64,000 nt of DNA from Cinclus cinclus (taxonomy: Eukaryota > Chordata > Aves > Passeriformes > Cinclidae). Of this stretch, positions 10,661 to 22,400 are shown piece by piece. The stretch covers positions 1,573,928 through 1,637,927 of the forward strand of contig NC_085067.1 in assembly GCF_963662255.1 (NCBI RefSeq), in the 5' to 3' direction. Each line of letters starts with the position of its first letter. Position 1 is the first letter of the stretch. The notes beneath the pieces are model-generated. The model saw only the letters and a list, made by a program, of their open reading frames with translations, was not told the DNA's origin and made no database searches. The translations under genes were made by a program, and so were the position numbers.

Positions 10661-10960
10661 AAATAAGAAAATTCAATAGATGTGTAAAACCAGTGGTCAC
10701 GGAGGAAAGTCTTAAAAAACGGAGTCTCAAGAGCTTAAAGAATATGCAAAAAGCTCCTAAAAATATTTTTCTAGCGTATTTTTGAAAAATTATTTTACAA
10801 ATTGCCACTGCTGAACTTTACATGATGCACCAGTTAGTTCCTGGCACCTGGGGCAAACAGCTGCCCCCATTCAGCTCCTGTTCCACTTGAAGGTTTTTAA
10901 AACGAAAGCAAATAGCCACAGATACGACTGTATCAGAAATAAAGCTCTTTTAATTTGTGT
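10661..10960. promoter_or_regulatory. AT-rich island, candidate regulatory element
   Basis: It contains runs such as AAAAATATTTTTC around 10758 and a long stretch without G/C clusters. MEF2-like A/T words are visible, but no single diagnostic site. Confidence 0.3.
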
Positions 10961-11990
10961 TCTCTGTGCAGATCCCAGCCCCAGAGGCAGGACAGCAGCT
11001 CTGTCCTGGCCAGCTCCCCCCAGCCCTCCATCCCTCCACAGATGTTGCAGTTTCGTGTGAACTGGCAGCATAGCAAATTGTAATTTAATTAACTCCTAAG
11101 CATTCCTGTAATCCAGGCTGACAGGGCTCCCCCAGCCCTGTGCTTCAGGAGTCCTGTCTCCATTGTCCTTTTGGCAGGGCTGGGGGATTGTTCAAGGAGC
11201 CAAAGTTGATTGAGTCGTCTCGGAAGGAGGAACTGCAGCCCAAGCTGCCACCACGCCTGGATGGCAACTCACCCTGGCTTACAACAGCCCAGAGTGGCTT
11301 TGTTGGAGCCCTTTTGTTCATTTTAAACAGTCAGTTGAAAACAACTTGAGCAATGGGAAAGGAAGCAGAAGGATGGTCGTGGAGAAGGTCTCTCCTGGCA
11401 CAGACAGGCACCGACTGCAGGAACCAGCTCCAGAGAGGGGGGAAGGAGGTTCCCAAAAGAGCTTGTGCAGTCTGTGGCTTCTCTGTGACCAGGTGAAGAA
11501 CAAATCAGCCCCGGTCACCAAACCCTGCCAGAGCTGCCCTGAGCCCTGCCCTGTGTGTGGCACCTCTGGTGTTGCAGGAGGAACAGCAGCTTGGATGCTG
11601 CTCCACAAGGAGGAGCTGGGATGATGCCAAGAGAGCCCCTAATTTCCTGAGCCTCAGGTTTTCCTCAGCCACAGCAAGGCCAGGACACTGCCCTGGGCAT
11701 TGAGCCCTGCCAGGCGAGCACAGTGCCAGGGAGGTGCTGGTGCCACAGTGCAGACACCACGGAGGAACCCAGGCAAGCTCCTGGCCTGGCTGGATTTGGC
11801 TCAGGGGACCAGAACCCAAAGTGTCCCCAGCCCCTTTCAGGCACCTGATCAGGAATTGTCCTCCTGGCTCATTGGAAAGACTTTTTTGCATCCTTCTCCT
11901 CCAGCTCTGAGAGACCCTTGGAGCCAGGTAGCTCCCACAGGCTGTGATGGGGAGAGGGATGCCAGTGCTGAAACAATTCATGAGGGAGAG
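10961..11990. other. unique spacer, no gene seen
   Basis: GC-rich except for a TTTAATTAACT patch near 11083-11093. Nothing else supported. Confidence 0.5.
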
Positions 11991-12245
11991 GGGAGAAGTG
12001 GGAATTTTCCGCTGAAACCTACTTTTCATGGAAAATCGGGTTTTCAACAAAATGAAAGCAAGTGCTTTTTTCCTGCTGTTTTGATTTTTCATCAGAAAAT
12101 TAAAGAGAAGAACACTGTCACAGTTTCTTTCCCAATTTTTTTTTTTGTCCTTTTCAGTTTCTTTTGGCCAAAGGCTATAAAAGATATTTTGGGTCCCTCC
12201 CACTTTTTTTTTTTTTTTTTTTTTTTTTTTAGGGTTTTCATTTTC
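11991..12245. repeat. T-rich segment with 27-nt poly(T)
   Basis: A degenerate TTTTC/GAAAA-rich stretch ends in T runs at 12136-12146 and 12204-12230. The GTTGAAAAC word on its minus strand also occurs (minus) in the similar segment at 45330-45430. A shared old repeat is possible. Confidence 0.6.
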
Positions 12246-12760
12246 ATCTTCTTGACACAAACCTGGGATTTCTCTGTGGGGAATTGAAACCCCTGCAAGC
12301 ACTCCTTGGTTACCTGCACCTCTGTGCTCCAGGACACCAACACACTGCTGTGTTCACCCTTAGCAGCCATGCTGCTTTCCATAGGATTTATGTGGATTTG
12401 GGGATTCCTGAACCTCCTAGTCCTTCCACTAGAGATATTTGCCCCAGTACCTGTCCCAGGCATTATCTCCATTTCCTCCCCTGTTGTATTTCAGATCATG
12501 AACATCCCCTGGCACCCCTTGCCCAGCACAAAGACACTGGGCTGTGATCACAGTGCCACAAGAAATAACAACACCATGTCTGGCACCTACAGCCCCCATG
12601 GAAAAGCAGCTCTGCTCCTCCCTCTGATGGAAAAGGAGCTTTTCTCTTTCCTCCACTGAAGGCTGAAAGCAATTAATACCATTCCAGCACCCTGGCACCC
12701 TTATGAGAAAGGGCACAGGCTCAGCCTGGGCAGACACAGCTCACAGAGCTCATCCATGGC
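12246..12760. other. unique spacer, no gene seen
   Basis: Mixed unique sequence without recognisable features. Confidence 0.5.
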
Positions 12761-13350
12761 AAATTTGATGGAGAAAAATCTACCAATCCTTGTCAACATC
12801 TGAGCAGCGGGACCTGATAATTGCACAATGTGCAAGCCTTGTCTGGGTGCTCAAAGCACCCTCAACGAAAATTGCTAAATAAATTTTGCCAATTGAAACA
12901 CCCCGTTCCCTCCGTTCTGCCTGTCACGAAAGAAAGTTTCATTTATGAAATGCATTAATCGTTGGATCTCCAAAGCCCCATAAACCTGTGAGTCCTGCCT
13001 GGTGTATAATCTTCTAATCTCCTCCTCCTTAATCTGCTCACTATGGAAACCCCTGTCATTAGGAAACAAATGGCTTTGTGGGCTGCCTTATTATTTGCGA
13101 GGCAAGATGTAAAAGAGGGCGAAGCTGATCAGGGAGGACAGTATAAATTACTGTGGTGTTTACCTCGGTCATGTAAAGGAGCTAAACAGTGACTGGGAAT
13201 AAAGCAGCAATCCTGTTATCAGGGAAAAGTTTTAAAGCCACAGGAAGGGGGCTGTGTTTGCATGGTTATCGTGCCTGCCCCTTCCTGCCAGGGGGTTTAT
13301 CAGGTAAGTGACTGCAGGCAGGGAGGTGTGTGCTCATCTGTTATCATGTC
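12761..13350. promoter_or_regulatory. long AT-rich island with GATA cluster
   Basis: It carries the inverted repeat TTTCATTTATGAAA at 12937-12950 and ATTAATC at 12954-12960. Four TTATC words (GATAA on the minus strand) lie at 13216, 13266, 13297 and 13341, three of them extended to TTATCA. The cluster fits a GATA-factor enhancer. Activity is inferred. Confidence 0.42.
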
Positions 13351-14230
13351 TGGCTTCTGCCAGAGGTGAAACCACAGGTAAAGGAAGGTGCCCCATGTGC
13401 ACAGTGTGGGGGCTGCTGGCACTGCCATCCTCCCACAGTCCCCCAGCTCTCACAGGGATGGTGACATAGCCTGGTCCCTGTCACCTGGGAGCAGCCAGCC
13501 TGAATTCCAGTCAATGGCTGAGTCTGAGCTGGAATTGGCACAGCCAGGGCTTGCACAGAGCCTCCACAACACCTCAGTGGCCAAACCGTGCCCTTCACTG
13601 GCCAAATGATGTCCTTTACTGGCTGTCCTGTGCCCAGCACACGACCCACTCTTGCCCCAGCCCAAATCCCAGTTCAAACCATCAGTGTTTTGGTTTATGT
13701 CCTCAGGTCCTCACTTTTCCCCATCAGAGGGATCAGGTTTTTTTCAGATAAAGGTGGATTGGAAGAAACACAAACTGGGCACTGTCCTGCCTCCAAGCCA
13801 ACTAACAGCAAGGAGAGGAATGGGAGTGTTGGCAACAGCAGAACAACTACAGATAAAATGTGGCCTCTCCCTGAGCAAACCCCAGGAATCAGCACCAAGC
13901 ATGGATTTTTAACTTGGAGGACGAACCAAGTGTGAACGATAAAATGTTTTATGAAATCAAGGAGGGCTGCAGGGTGCAGTGCTGGAGAAGCCCTGGGTTT
14001 GGGCATGAGTGAGGGAGCTGGCTCAGGATGAGAGCCTGTGGAGGGAGCTGGACACTGGATTTGAGGTGGGAATTGCTGAACAGCTGTTTTTTTTTCTGGA
14101 GCCATTCCCGGCGCTGACCTTCGGCTCAGCCAGCGTGGAATCCACTGCTGCTGAAACCTCATCCATCAGCCAGCCCCGAGCAGGAGGAGACACAGGTGAG
14201 AGGGAACCAGGGCAAAAAGGAACGTGAAAT
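13351..14230. other. unique spacer, no gene seen
   Basis: GC-rich unique sequence. Overlapping frames at 13344-13935 on both strands appear to be chance. Confidence 0.5.
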
Positions 14231-14390
14231 AAGAAGGGAATTAGAAAAGCAGGGACCCTGATTCCAAATGTGCTGACGGTGCTGTGCTGTAATTAATAAG
14301 CACCAAATCTAACAGGGATTCGTACGGCGCAGGGAAGAGCACCTCATTAATCACAGCCCAAGGTGTCGGGATGCCAAACACGAGGAGAAC
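14231..14390. promoter_or_regulatory. AT-rich island with homeodomain pair
   Basis: TAATTA at 14290-14295 and ATTAATCA at 14346-14353 flank a CpG-containing word (CGTACGGCGC) near 14322. Confidence 0.35.
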
Positions 14391-15100
14391 CTGCCAGGCC
14401 CCAGCAGGGAGTGGAAGGGTCCTCCAGAGCCAGAGCCCTCTGGGTCAGGCAGGTACAAAACACAATTAAAACCCCCTAAAATATCACCAACAAACGAAAA
14501 ACCATGAACAGCTTAAAGCACAAAGTTCTGGAGTGTTTTGTGCTTTCTGATTTCGGTGCAATCATCCTCCTCCTCCTCCCTCCGTCTTTCTCCATCCCAG
14601 TAGTTCAAGTGCTCATTCCTCTGAGGGTGTGTTCCCCTGGCTGAGCTCATTTCCCTCCTGCAGCCAACCTGGATGTCTTGGACTGCTTTGATTTCTTGCG
14701 CTGTTTGTCTGCCAACATGGGATAATTTAAAGAATAAAAATGGGACGGTTCATTTTTGGAGAGGAGAGTTGAATAGAGGCTCAGCAGCTTTTTAGCCAAG
14801 CCTTCTGGGATAGAAAACTTGAGCAGGCAGTCTGCAGCAAACCAGCATTTGCAAAATGGAAATAAATGAGAACTGTGCCTGGGAGCCCAAGGCCTCCCTC
14901 TCCATGAGCAGCTCCAGACACTGTTATCTGAACCCAAGAGAATGCTGGATGTGGCCTCTCATCCCATCATCACCACAGGTCACTGGGATGAACTGGGAAG
15001 GTCATTTTGCACCCTGAGCAGCCTGGCCAGCACCAACACCTCCCCCTGCCTGATACCAAGTTAGACACACACAAAGAAATTCCAACCTCTCCCACCTATC
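14391..15100. other. mixed spacer
   Basis: It holds a small AT-rich patch near 14690-14860 (GGGATAATTTAAAG). Otherwise no gene or repeat seen. Confidence 0.45.
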
Positions 15101-15860
15101 CACAGCAGCACTGCAGGAATGTTCCCCAACAAATATAGATTCATAAAGCCAAGAGCAACAACAACATATTAATGTCTCTAGTTGCTTATGCACAGTCAAT
15201 GGTTATGTTTTCCTTCAAGCAAGCCATTAAACTTGTTAGCTCCTGGTTAGACACTAATTTTCTTTCCCAAAGAAGCGGTGTGTTAGGAATTATGTTAATG
15301 AAGTATAAATCAAATCCATCCTTAAGTCAAGAGGCTGATGCCATCTAAACATATCCTGCGTTTCAACAGCAATATAATTTCATAGGTTTAATCCATCAGC
15401 AGCCTGGCCAGTCAGCTAATTCATTAAAAATAGATAATTAATGTCCACTAATAACCTACTGCCTTGATTTTGTTGTTCTTGAGAAAGAAAAGGATAAAAG
15501 CTGCACATTTTGAGGCTGTTTAAAGCAGCGTATTTTGGAGGTGACTGCAGAACACTAATTTGCTATCAATCAGCAGTGCAGGTGGAATTATTTATCTCTT
15601 CACCTGATCACTCTGCAGAGGTGGGAGGGGAAGAGCAAGCAGCAACAGGAGGCTGCTGGGAACGTGGGATGTCAATAACTGCGCCGGGAAATGAGGAATT
15701 CCCGGGATAACGGTGACACTGCTTAGATATGAATGGTGCTTCCAACGTAAAATATGGAGATAACCAAGCAACAAATAGGTCATTTCTTGCAGCACTTCCT
15801 CGGCTGAGAGTGCCTGTGCAGCAGAACACCATCTGTTTGCTGTAACCTCGGCGATTTGGG
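15101..15860. promoter_or_regulatory. longest homeodomain-rich island in the window
   Basis: About 750 bp of repeat-free AT-rich sequence. It contains CTAATTCATTAA near 15416, TAATTA at 15435-15440, PBX-type ATCAATCA at 15565-15572 and several GATAA words. This is the style expected of a developmental enhancer cluster. Confidence 0.45.
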
Positions 15861-16007
15861 GTATTTATTGGTGCTTGCCAACGTCCCAGGACCTCTCTGG
15901 AGAGGATGGTTTGCTCTGAAGTGCTTCCTCCCTTGGAGTGTGAGAGAGATGAGAGGGCTGGTTATCAGTAGGGATGGGGCATCCATCAACTGGATGGTGG
16001 TGCTTTG

Positions 16008-16074
16008 GTCTGGGAAAGAGAATAGAAAAGGGAAAGAGAGAAAAGGAAAAGGGGAAAAGGAAAAAAAAAAAAAA
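16008..16074 (+). repeat. polypurine tract
   Basis: About 67 nt of A and G with a single T interruption, ending in A13. Likely triplex-prone and unlikely to code. Confidence 0.9.
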
Positions 16075-16559
16075 TCTGATCTATCGCTCATTCGAGCTCT
16101 CCATCATCCAAAAAAATGTAAGACACAGAAGGTGCCTCGGCTATACCACACTGAGAAACATCAGCTCCTGCCTGTGACTGCGCCAGGCCCTCAGCCAAGA
16201 AATGTGTTGGCATATTCAGACCTGAGAAATCCCAAGGACTGCCAGCAAAGTGATGCTGGGGATGGATTTGGCTGACTTTGCAGCCCCCGTCTGCGTGGGG
16301 GAAAAAAAAATAAAGACAAGCTCTCCCTTAAAAGCAATAATAATAAAAGAAACTGCAAAAGAGACAAAAGTTGCACTTAAAAGCAGAAGCACGTGGGAAC
16401 AATAGGATGGGATAGGCCAAATGGGTAAGGATGAATTCTAAAAGAATTGAAGCTGTAATTAAACCGGGGGGGAGCAGAGAGGCACTGGGATAAGTTTTGT
16501 TCCCAGACCTGTAGGTCCCCACTGCTTTGGGAAAGCAGCCCTGCCTCCCACCTCCTCCT

Positions 16560-17050
16560 CATTATTATTATTTGTGCAGGGCTCTCTGCAGAGCAGCTCA
16601 TAACTCACCATGTTTATGATAAAGCAGAGCAGTTGTTTTTGGAGACAGGCACTTTGGAACGGCGCGGCCCCGGAGGCTGTGCCGCGGTGAGTTCCCCCAC
16701 CATTCCCTGCCAATCCTCCCCTCCCCTTTCTCCAGAGTGCCTGAAGGAAATTTATTGCAGCAGGCGACTGCTATGGGCAAATACTAATAAAATGCTGTTT
16801 TGCTGCAATTTGTTTAATTGGCCACAGAAGAGAAGCCTTGCATGTGAGATCCAGCTCCTGACACCTCCTGCCCAGTCCACAGATGTTCTCACCATGAAGT
16901 GCTCGCATCTCCGTGTTTATGGTGGGGAGCAAACAAACCCCTACCATTAAATCTTTCCTATTGCAGCAGATCTGATTTGATTTAACATGCATATTTGCTG
17001 TGGCAGGCTGCTGGCAACCTCCCTGATTTATTCAGCTAAAGGTACTACTT
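16560..17050. promoter_or_regulatory. AT-rich island around a small CpG cluster
   Basis: Six CpGs lie within 16656-16689, inside otherwise AT-rich sequence with TTAATTGG at 16813-16820. GCGGTGAGTT near 16684 resembles a splice donor, but no matching exon is evident. Confidence 0.35.
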
Positions 17051-18114
17051 AACATCCCCTCCCCTTCTCGCCACCTTCCAGACACTTCTGCCCATCCCAG
17101 TCCCACAAGAGATCCAAAGGATGGGCAGCAAGGGGGGAGGCAGACACACATCTCTGAACCACAGGGTCTCTTGGAGGTCTTATTCTTCATGACAAACCCA
17201 GATTTGATGGCATCAGCTCAGCCATGAGGATTGGGATTTGCTGCCTGCTCCAGGGATGAACTCTTTGAATTTTGACCTTTGGTTTTCAGGGAACTGTGGT
17301 TGTCACGGAGGTCCCAGGAATCCTGATGTGTATTTCCACAGTGCTCTGGGATCCCTGACTGAAATTACTGATCAGAGTGTTTTAGTAGTTATCTATTACT
17401 GAGGAGAAAAGGACTCCCCAAAAAATGGATCCCCAGATTTTTGTCGGGATGTGGTTTGCACATCTCTGCAAGGGATGGTGCTAACTCAGATGCCAAAGCA
17501 GTTCATCTGCTGGTTCCATATCGAGTTCTAGAAATCACAAAATGTCTTTACTGGGTTTGAATTCAGAATATCTCATATTCAGAGATATGATTCCTGTTTC
17601 ACCCCAGGTTTGCAGGGCAGTAAAAGATTTAAAGCAACAATTCAGCTGCCCAGACACCCCCAGCCTCTGTAGGCTCATAGGCTTCATGCTAAGAAAAGGA
17701 ACTTAAACCAGCTCTTTAGGAGATTTTTAGTGCTCTTAGTCCCTCCTTTTGCCCCTGTTTTTATGGCAGGAACTGAGCCCATCTCCAGCCCCAGCAGAAC
17801 ACACAGTGGCTGAGCCTCTGTGAAAGGTGAAAAAGGATCTGATCCAGGTGAAAAAGGACACTCAGGCTGAGATGTCCTAAACAGTGATTTGTACCCACTG
17901 AGAATATCACAGCTCCCCATGGATTCTCCCTGATACTCATTAAGTTTGCTCTTTGCTGCATATTTCAGAGATTTTAGGGGTGGGAGCTGTGAGATTCATT
18001 TGTGGGGAGCTGTGGAGTGGGGTCTGTGCTTGGGCCCTGCTGGAGAAGAGGGAAAGGGAGGGACAAGAGAGAGAGGGGCCACGGTGACAGCCCCCATCTC
18101 TTCCTCTGCTGCTT
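17051..18114. other. unique spacer, no gene seen
   Basis: Mixed composition. No repeat, motif cluster or credible frame noticed. Confidence 0.5.
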
Positions 18115-18168
18115 CTTGGTGATCTTAAAGGTCTTTCCCAGCCTTACTGATTCCATGAGGATTCTGCT
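18115..18168 (+). mobile_element. CR1: CR1 LINE 3'-end fragment
   Basis: GATCTTAAAGGTCTTTCCCA and TGATTCCATGAGGATTC follow the CR1 3' terminus, which ends in tandem ATTCTATG-type octamers. Only the last 50 bp or so are recognisable. Confidence 0.65.
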
Positions 18169-18610
18169 CATGAGCTCAAAGCTGGGATGTGGTTGTGTCC
18201 TTGGGATGATGAGGCTGGAAACAAAGGTTTGAGCGTGGATGGGATGGAAGCAGCTTTCAGATCAGCTCCAGGTGAGACCAGTTCCAAGTGCAGGGAGAGA
18301 AGGCACAGGCAGGGACAGGATGGCTCCTGGAAAAGCCTGGCTGGTTCTGAGGACTGGGGAATGGATGGTGGGACCTGGCAGTTCCCAGCCCACGTCTGCT
18401 GGATGGAAAACCTCTCCTTCCACAGAGAGGGGCTCAATGCAGCCCCAGGATCCTGAATGTTTTCCTTCCCCGTGCCTGCAGCTCCAGGCCAGGGGGTCAC
18501 CATTTAGAGATGCTGTGGGAGCATCCCAAACATCCCACCAGAACCGAGAGTGACCCGAGAGCTACAGGGACACCAGCAGGGCCAGTTCACACCTTGGGGC
18601 TCCCCTTCTA
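18169..18610. other. unique spacer
   Basis: GC-rich, leading into the pentamer array. No gene seen. Confidence 0.5.
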
Positions 18611-18719
18611 TCCCATCCCATCCCATCCCATCCCATCCCATCCCATCCCATCCCATCCCATCCCATCCCATCCCATCCCATCCCATCCCATCCCATCCCA
18701 TCCCATCCCATCCCATCCC
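18611..18719. repeat. TCCCA pentamer array, about 22 copies
   Basis: Perfect TCCCA repeats on the plus strand, so the minus strand is (GGGAT)n. Three-G runs separated by two bases are the strongest quadruplex-forming pattern in the window. It is not the telomeric TTAGGG repeat. Confidence 0.98.
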
Positions 18720-18835
18720 GGCTGGCACTTGCTGGGGGAAGCAGCAGGAGGGACAAAGCCAAGGCTGGAGCTGCCCGGGGTGAGCGGCAGCCTCGGGGAA
18801 ATGGCTCCAGCTCTCGGTACACAACACCTCCTCCC

Positions 18836-19060
18836 GCAGGGATGATTTCCTTCCCAGCCCAGCCTGTTATCTCAAGGCAGAGAATGCCAACCATTATCCC
18901 CGGGCCTATCGGATCAGCTGCTCCATTCTTTTATCTTCTCTTATTGAGGAGATTAAAACAGTGCCAAACTCTGGGAAGCTCCCCGGAAGGCAGAGGTGCT
19001 GATTGCCATGGGAAGGCTGTGCTAATTCTCACACGATTTATTTATTTTTTTCTGTAAAAG
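18836..19060. promoter_or_regulatory. AT-rich island with three GATA words
   Basis: TTATC occurs at 18868-18872, 18894-18898 and 18931-18935, and GATTAAAA lies near 18951. It begins about 115 bp after the pentamer array. Confidence 0.37.
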
Positions 19061-19910
19061 ATACACGAATGGGTCACTCTGTAAGGAGTGAATAGGCGGG
19101 ACATTTCCAGTGCCAGCCGGGCAGTACCGAGCCACCGCAGAGATGTGCAATGGGCAGCACCTTTCCTGGGAAGGTTTCATCCACAGGGATCCCTCTGGCA
19201 ACCCAGCAGACAAAACCTCATTGCCTGGCTGGTTTTCCTTCCTCTCCCGTCACAGGGACCAGGCAAGGTCCGGTGGCACCGAGCTCCAGTGGGCACAGCC
19301 ACTGCTCCCCAGGGCTGGTAGCCAGGTTGGCAACCAAGCCACGGGTGCCTGATCCTGCCATTGAGGGACAAACACCCCACACTGCTGCATCTCCTCTTGC
19401 AAGGGAAAGATTCCCAAAGATTTGCTGCCTGGCTGAACCTCTGCAGACTGCTTCGGTTTAAAAAGTGGGGCAGCAAACCTCACATCAAGAAACTTTCAGA
19501 ATTTTCCTGCCTCCAACGAGGCCACAAGTACTGGGACAGCAGGTTTGACTCAGCTGGTCCCGACTCCTGCGTGCTGTCGTCTGCCAGTCTCGGCCCCTGT
19601 CCCTCAGGTAGCTCAGAAAATGGGTTGAAGGAGCTTCTTGGGCCCTGAGCAATATTTCACAGCTCTTTTTCCAATCTCAGGAGTTCACTCCATTTATATT
19701 TATTGTGTCTTGCTCCTCTCTGTGCTGCTTGTGGGAACCCCAGGGATGTTACTCACTCTGAGGAATTAGTGACACTCGGTGCTGGAGCAGCTTAAATTAT
19801 TTGGGTTTGTTTTATGCAAATAGAGGCTGCTGGAAGAGCAGGCAGCAGGATGGGGCAGTGCAAGGGATCCTCCTGCAGTCCTGCCTGTGTTGGGAGATTG
19901 ATGGCTGGGG
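19061..19910. other. unique spacer with one octamer word
   Basis: ATGCAAAT (an octamer variant) lies at 19814-19821. Overlapping frames at 19088-19483 look like chance. Confidence 0.5.
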
Positions 19911-20190
19911 AATGCCTAAAGGGGATCCAACAGACCTGGAGAGGGATTTTGGACCATGGCATGGAGTGACAAGACAAGGGAGAATGGCTCAAAACTGACA
20001 AAAATGTTTAGGTTGGATATTAGGAACAAATTCTTATTTGTGAGGATGGTGAGGCACTGGCACAGAGAAGCTGTGGCTGCCCCTGGAATCCCTGGAAATG
20101 TCTCAGGCTGGATAGGGCTTGGATTAACCTGGGCTAGTGGGAGGGACAAGAAGAGTTTTTTTTAACCCAAACCATTCTGTGGTTCTGTGA
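19911..20190 (+). mobile_element. CR1: CR1 LINE 3'-end copy, 5'-truncated
   Basis: It follows the CR1 3' region in order: GACAAGGGAGAATGGCTC, GGATATTAGGAACAAATTC, GTGAGGCACTGGCACAGAG, then ACCCAAACCATTCTGTGG and the final TTCTGTGA. The usual stretch before the last 30 bp is replaced or deleted near 20135-20160. Confidence 0.85.
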
Positions 20191-20640
20191 CCCCTTCTTG
20201 GAGTGCTGGGACAGCGGATGGAGCATCCTGCATCTTGCCAGCCCATCATTTCTTGGCACCTGTGCCCTAGGACAGAGCTCCAGGAAAACTCAGGCTGGGC
20301 ACGAGGCCACAGCACCAGATGGCCCCGAGCAGTGCCTGGAGGCACCAACTTTGCAGAGTTTGGGGGGACAATTCCCAGCCACGGGGTCCCAACACAGCTC
20401 CAGTGGGAGCTGGGAGTGGGTTGGGAAGAAAATTCAATGCAGCTCCAAGGAGGGGAACACTGAGCACAGGGGCTTGGCTTGCTCCAGCTGGGGGGGGGGT
20501 TGGGGATTGGGGCTGAGATGCTGCAGGAGCCCCAAATTTGTGGGGAGGGAGGATCCTGAACCCCCAGCCCCAGCTCAGGATAAGGCCCTGTCTTCTCTAC
20601 CAGCACACGTAAGATCCTTTGAAGAGGTTTCCTGGGGTTA
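20191..20640. other. unique spacer with G-rich tract
   Basis: G9 followed by TTGGGGATTGGGG around 20491-20513 is a quadruplex-type pattern on the plus strand. No gene seen. Confidence 0.5.
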
Positions 20641-20930
20641 CTCGCATATTAAGTTAAGCTAACCAATTTACAATGCAAATGTTACATAGCTTACAAAGGG
20701 TAAATGAGTTGTATGTTGAAGGAGATAGGCTTTACCCAGACAAAAGTGGAACAGACCTGTGGCAAACTGCAATTAATGACCTGAACACATCTTCCAGAAT
20801 GAAAAATTCATTGAGTCCTCTAAGGATATATAGCCCAAGCAGAAGAAATTATTCACCACCTTCTACATATCCAAAGTGTCACCAAGCCTATTTATCTGGC
20901 AAATAAAGTGCTTCCCTTCAGCCTTAATAT
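20641..20930. promoter_or_regulatory. AT-rich island with octamer word
   Basis: ATGCAAAT lies at 20673-20680 and AATTAATG at 20771-20778. A 77-codon frame covers 20673-20906, ending in a Ser/Pro/Tyr-rich stretch. I see no homology or splice context and prefer a non-coding reading. Confidence 0.33.
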
Positions 20931-21184
20931 TTCTGCTGCTGTATGGTCCAGAAGTTCTGAGATTTTTTTGATAGTAGATTTCACAAAGAAAGTGCAATTT
21001 TAGGGAAGCTGAGAGTGGGTTGGTAGTTGGGAGAAGGAAGATTGAGGTAAAACAAAACTTTTAACATCAATGTGAAAGATGGCAATAGGTTTCTTTCAGG
21101 CACATCAGGAAGGGAATTTGAGACCCCAACACCTGCTGGCCACTGGCTAAAATCCCAACTGTGACATTGAGGGAGGCGATTCCC

Positions 21185-21318
21185 AGTCTGGCCACGTGCA
21201 AAGGGGAGATAAAATCTAACTGTCCCATCAGAGGTGGCACTGGTGGTTTCATTAATGCATGTAAAGCGCTTTTGTGGTCCCCAGGTGGGTTGGGAAGCCT
21301 TGTTATAAAACTGGGACT
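21185..21318 (+). mobile_element. MIR-like SINE 3'-region fossil
   Basis: GGGGAGATAAAATCTAAC, a later ATTAATGCATGTAAAGCGCT and CCTTGTTATAAAA match the order of words in the MIR/CORE-SINE 3' half (ggggataataata, taaagcgcttt, ataaa). Highly diverged, identified by eye. Confidence 0.5.
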
Positions 21319-22050
21319 AAATCTGAGATATTCTTCTCCTTGCCTGTAATGGGAATGAACAGAACAACTGCTCAGCAGACCCTCTGTGGTTCAAGTGATC
21401 CTGTATTTCTTTGTGGTTTACTACCCCAGCACCTGGGGACAAACAAAGGGGAAAGAAGCTATGGAAGCCAGAACTCATTTCAAAGAAAAAGTTTCCCTTG
21501 ATCACAAATATAAAATGTAAATTTTTGCCCTGACTTGGCACCAGCTGGGAAGCTCTTGGGGAAGGAGGCAGAGCTGCTGCACACCACAGGGAGCAGCCCA
21601 GGCAGGTCAGACACACATCCATCCTGATTCTCCCACCTCCCTTTTCTGGTCTGCCTGTGACCCCAAACAACCCTTCCAAGCTAAATCCCCAGCAGCCCTT
21701 TCCAGGATCCATCCATCCATCCTGTCCCAGCTCACCTGAGCACCTTTCTGTGGTGGAGAAAGCTCTGCTGCCATTCACAGACTGACACTGTCTCCCAAAG
21801 GCACCCAAATCACTGGGGGAGTGGGATTTGGGGGGATTAAGGTGAGACAGCCATGCTGGGAAGCAGGATGCTGCCAGATCACTCCAGCTGCTGCTTCCCT
21901 CTGTAAATTGGGGTATGGAAACCAGGGAACATCCCTGGCAGAGTGAGCAGCCCTGACCTGCAGGCTCCTGTCCCCAGCTCAGCTCCTGGCAGAAGCTCTG
22001 CCCTTCTGCTGCTGTTTGCTGAGCAAAACCCACGCTGGAACTCCGAGCTA
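21319..22050. other. unique spacer, no gene seen
   Basis: GC-rich on average. A 249-codon minus frame (21317-22066) shows no domain, signal peptide or other coding hallmark. Confidence 0.5.
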
Positions 22051-22400
22051 AACAGTTAAGCAGCACTCATCATGCCTAATTTACAAAAGAAGGGGCATAT
22101 TTCAAAATATTTATTCTGGCTTTCCCAGTTGGATTGGCATAAGCATGTGGAAATCTTCGAGGAATCAAACAACTGTTAATCACCTCAAGCTATTCCAGGC
22201 TGAGTTTGCTGTGTAAGCTGCCGCCCTCTGTTTACACATAAGAAGCAATGACTCAAAGAATCCTATAGAGACGAGTTTTTTTTTTCCCTCCTTTTTAATG
22301 ATAAGGTCTGGCCAAACAGCTTAAAGGGCCCAGCTATTTAGTATTGGAGCTGCACCTTCTCTCCTCCCTGCCTGCCCTGTAATATCCACATTTGTATTCA
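22051..22400. promoter_or_regulatory. AT-rich island with forkhead and homeodomain words
   Basis: GTTAATCA lies at 22175-22182 and a forkhead-type TGTTTAC at 22229-22235. A TTTTTAATGATAAGG segment near 22293 adds a GATA word. Confidence 0.38.

Noticed and set aside
18611..18719. interstitial telomere
   Set aside because: The unit is TCCCA/GGGAT, not the TTAGGG/CCCTAA hexamer.
20673..20906. 77-codon frame with less biased composition
   Set aside because: No homology I recognise, no splice partners, and the segment reads as an AT-rich regulatory island.
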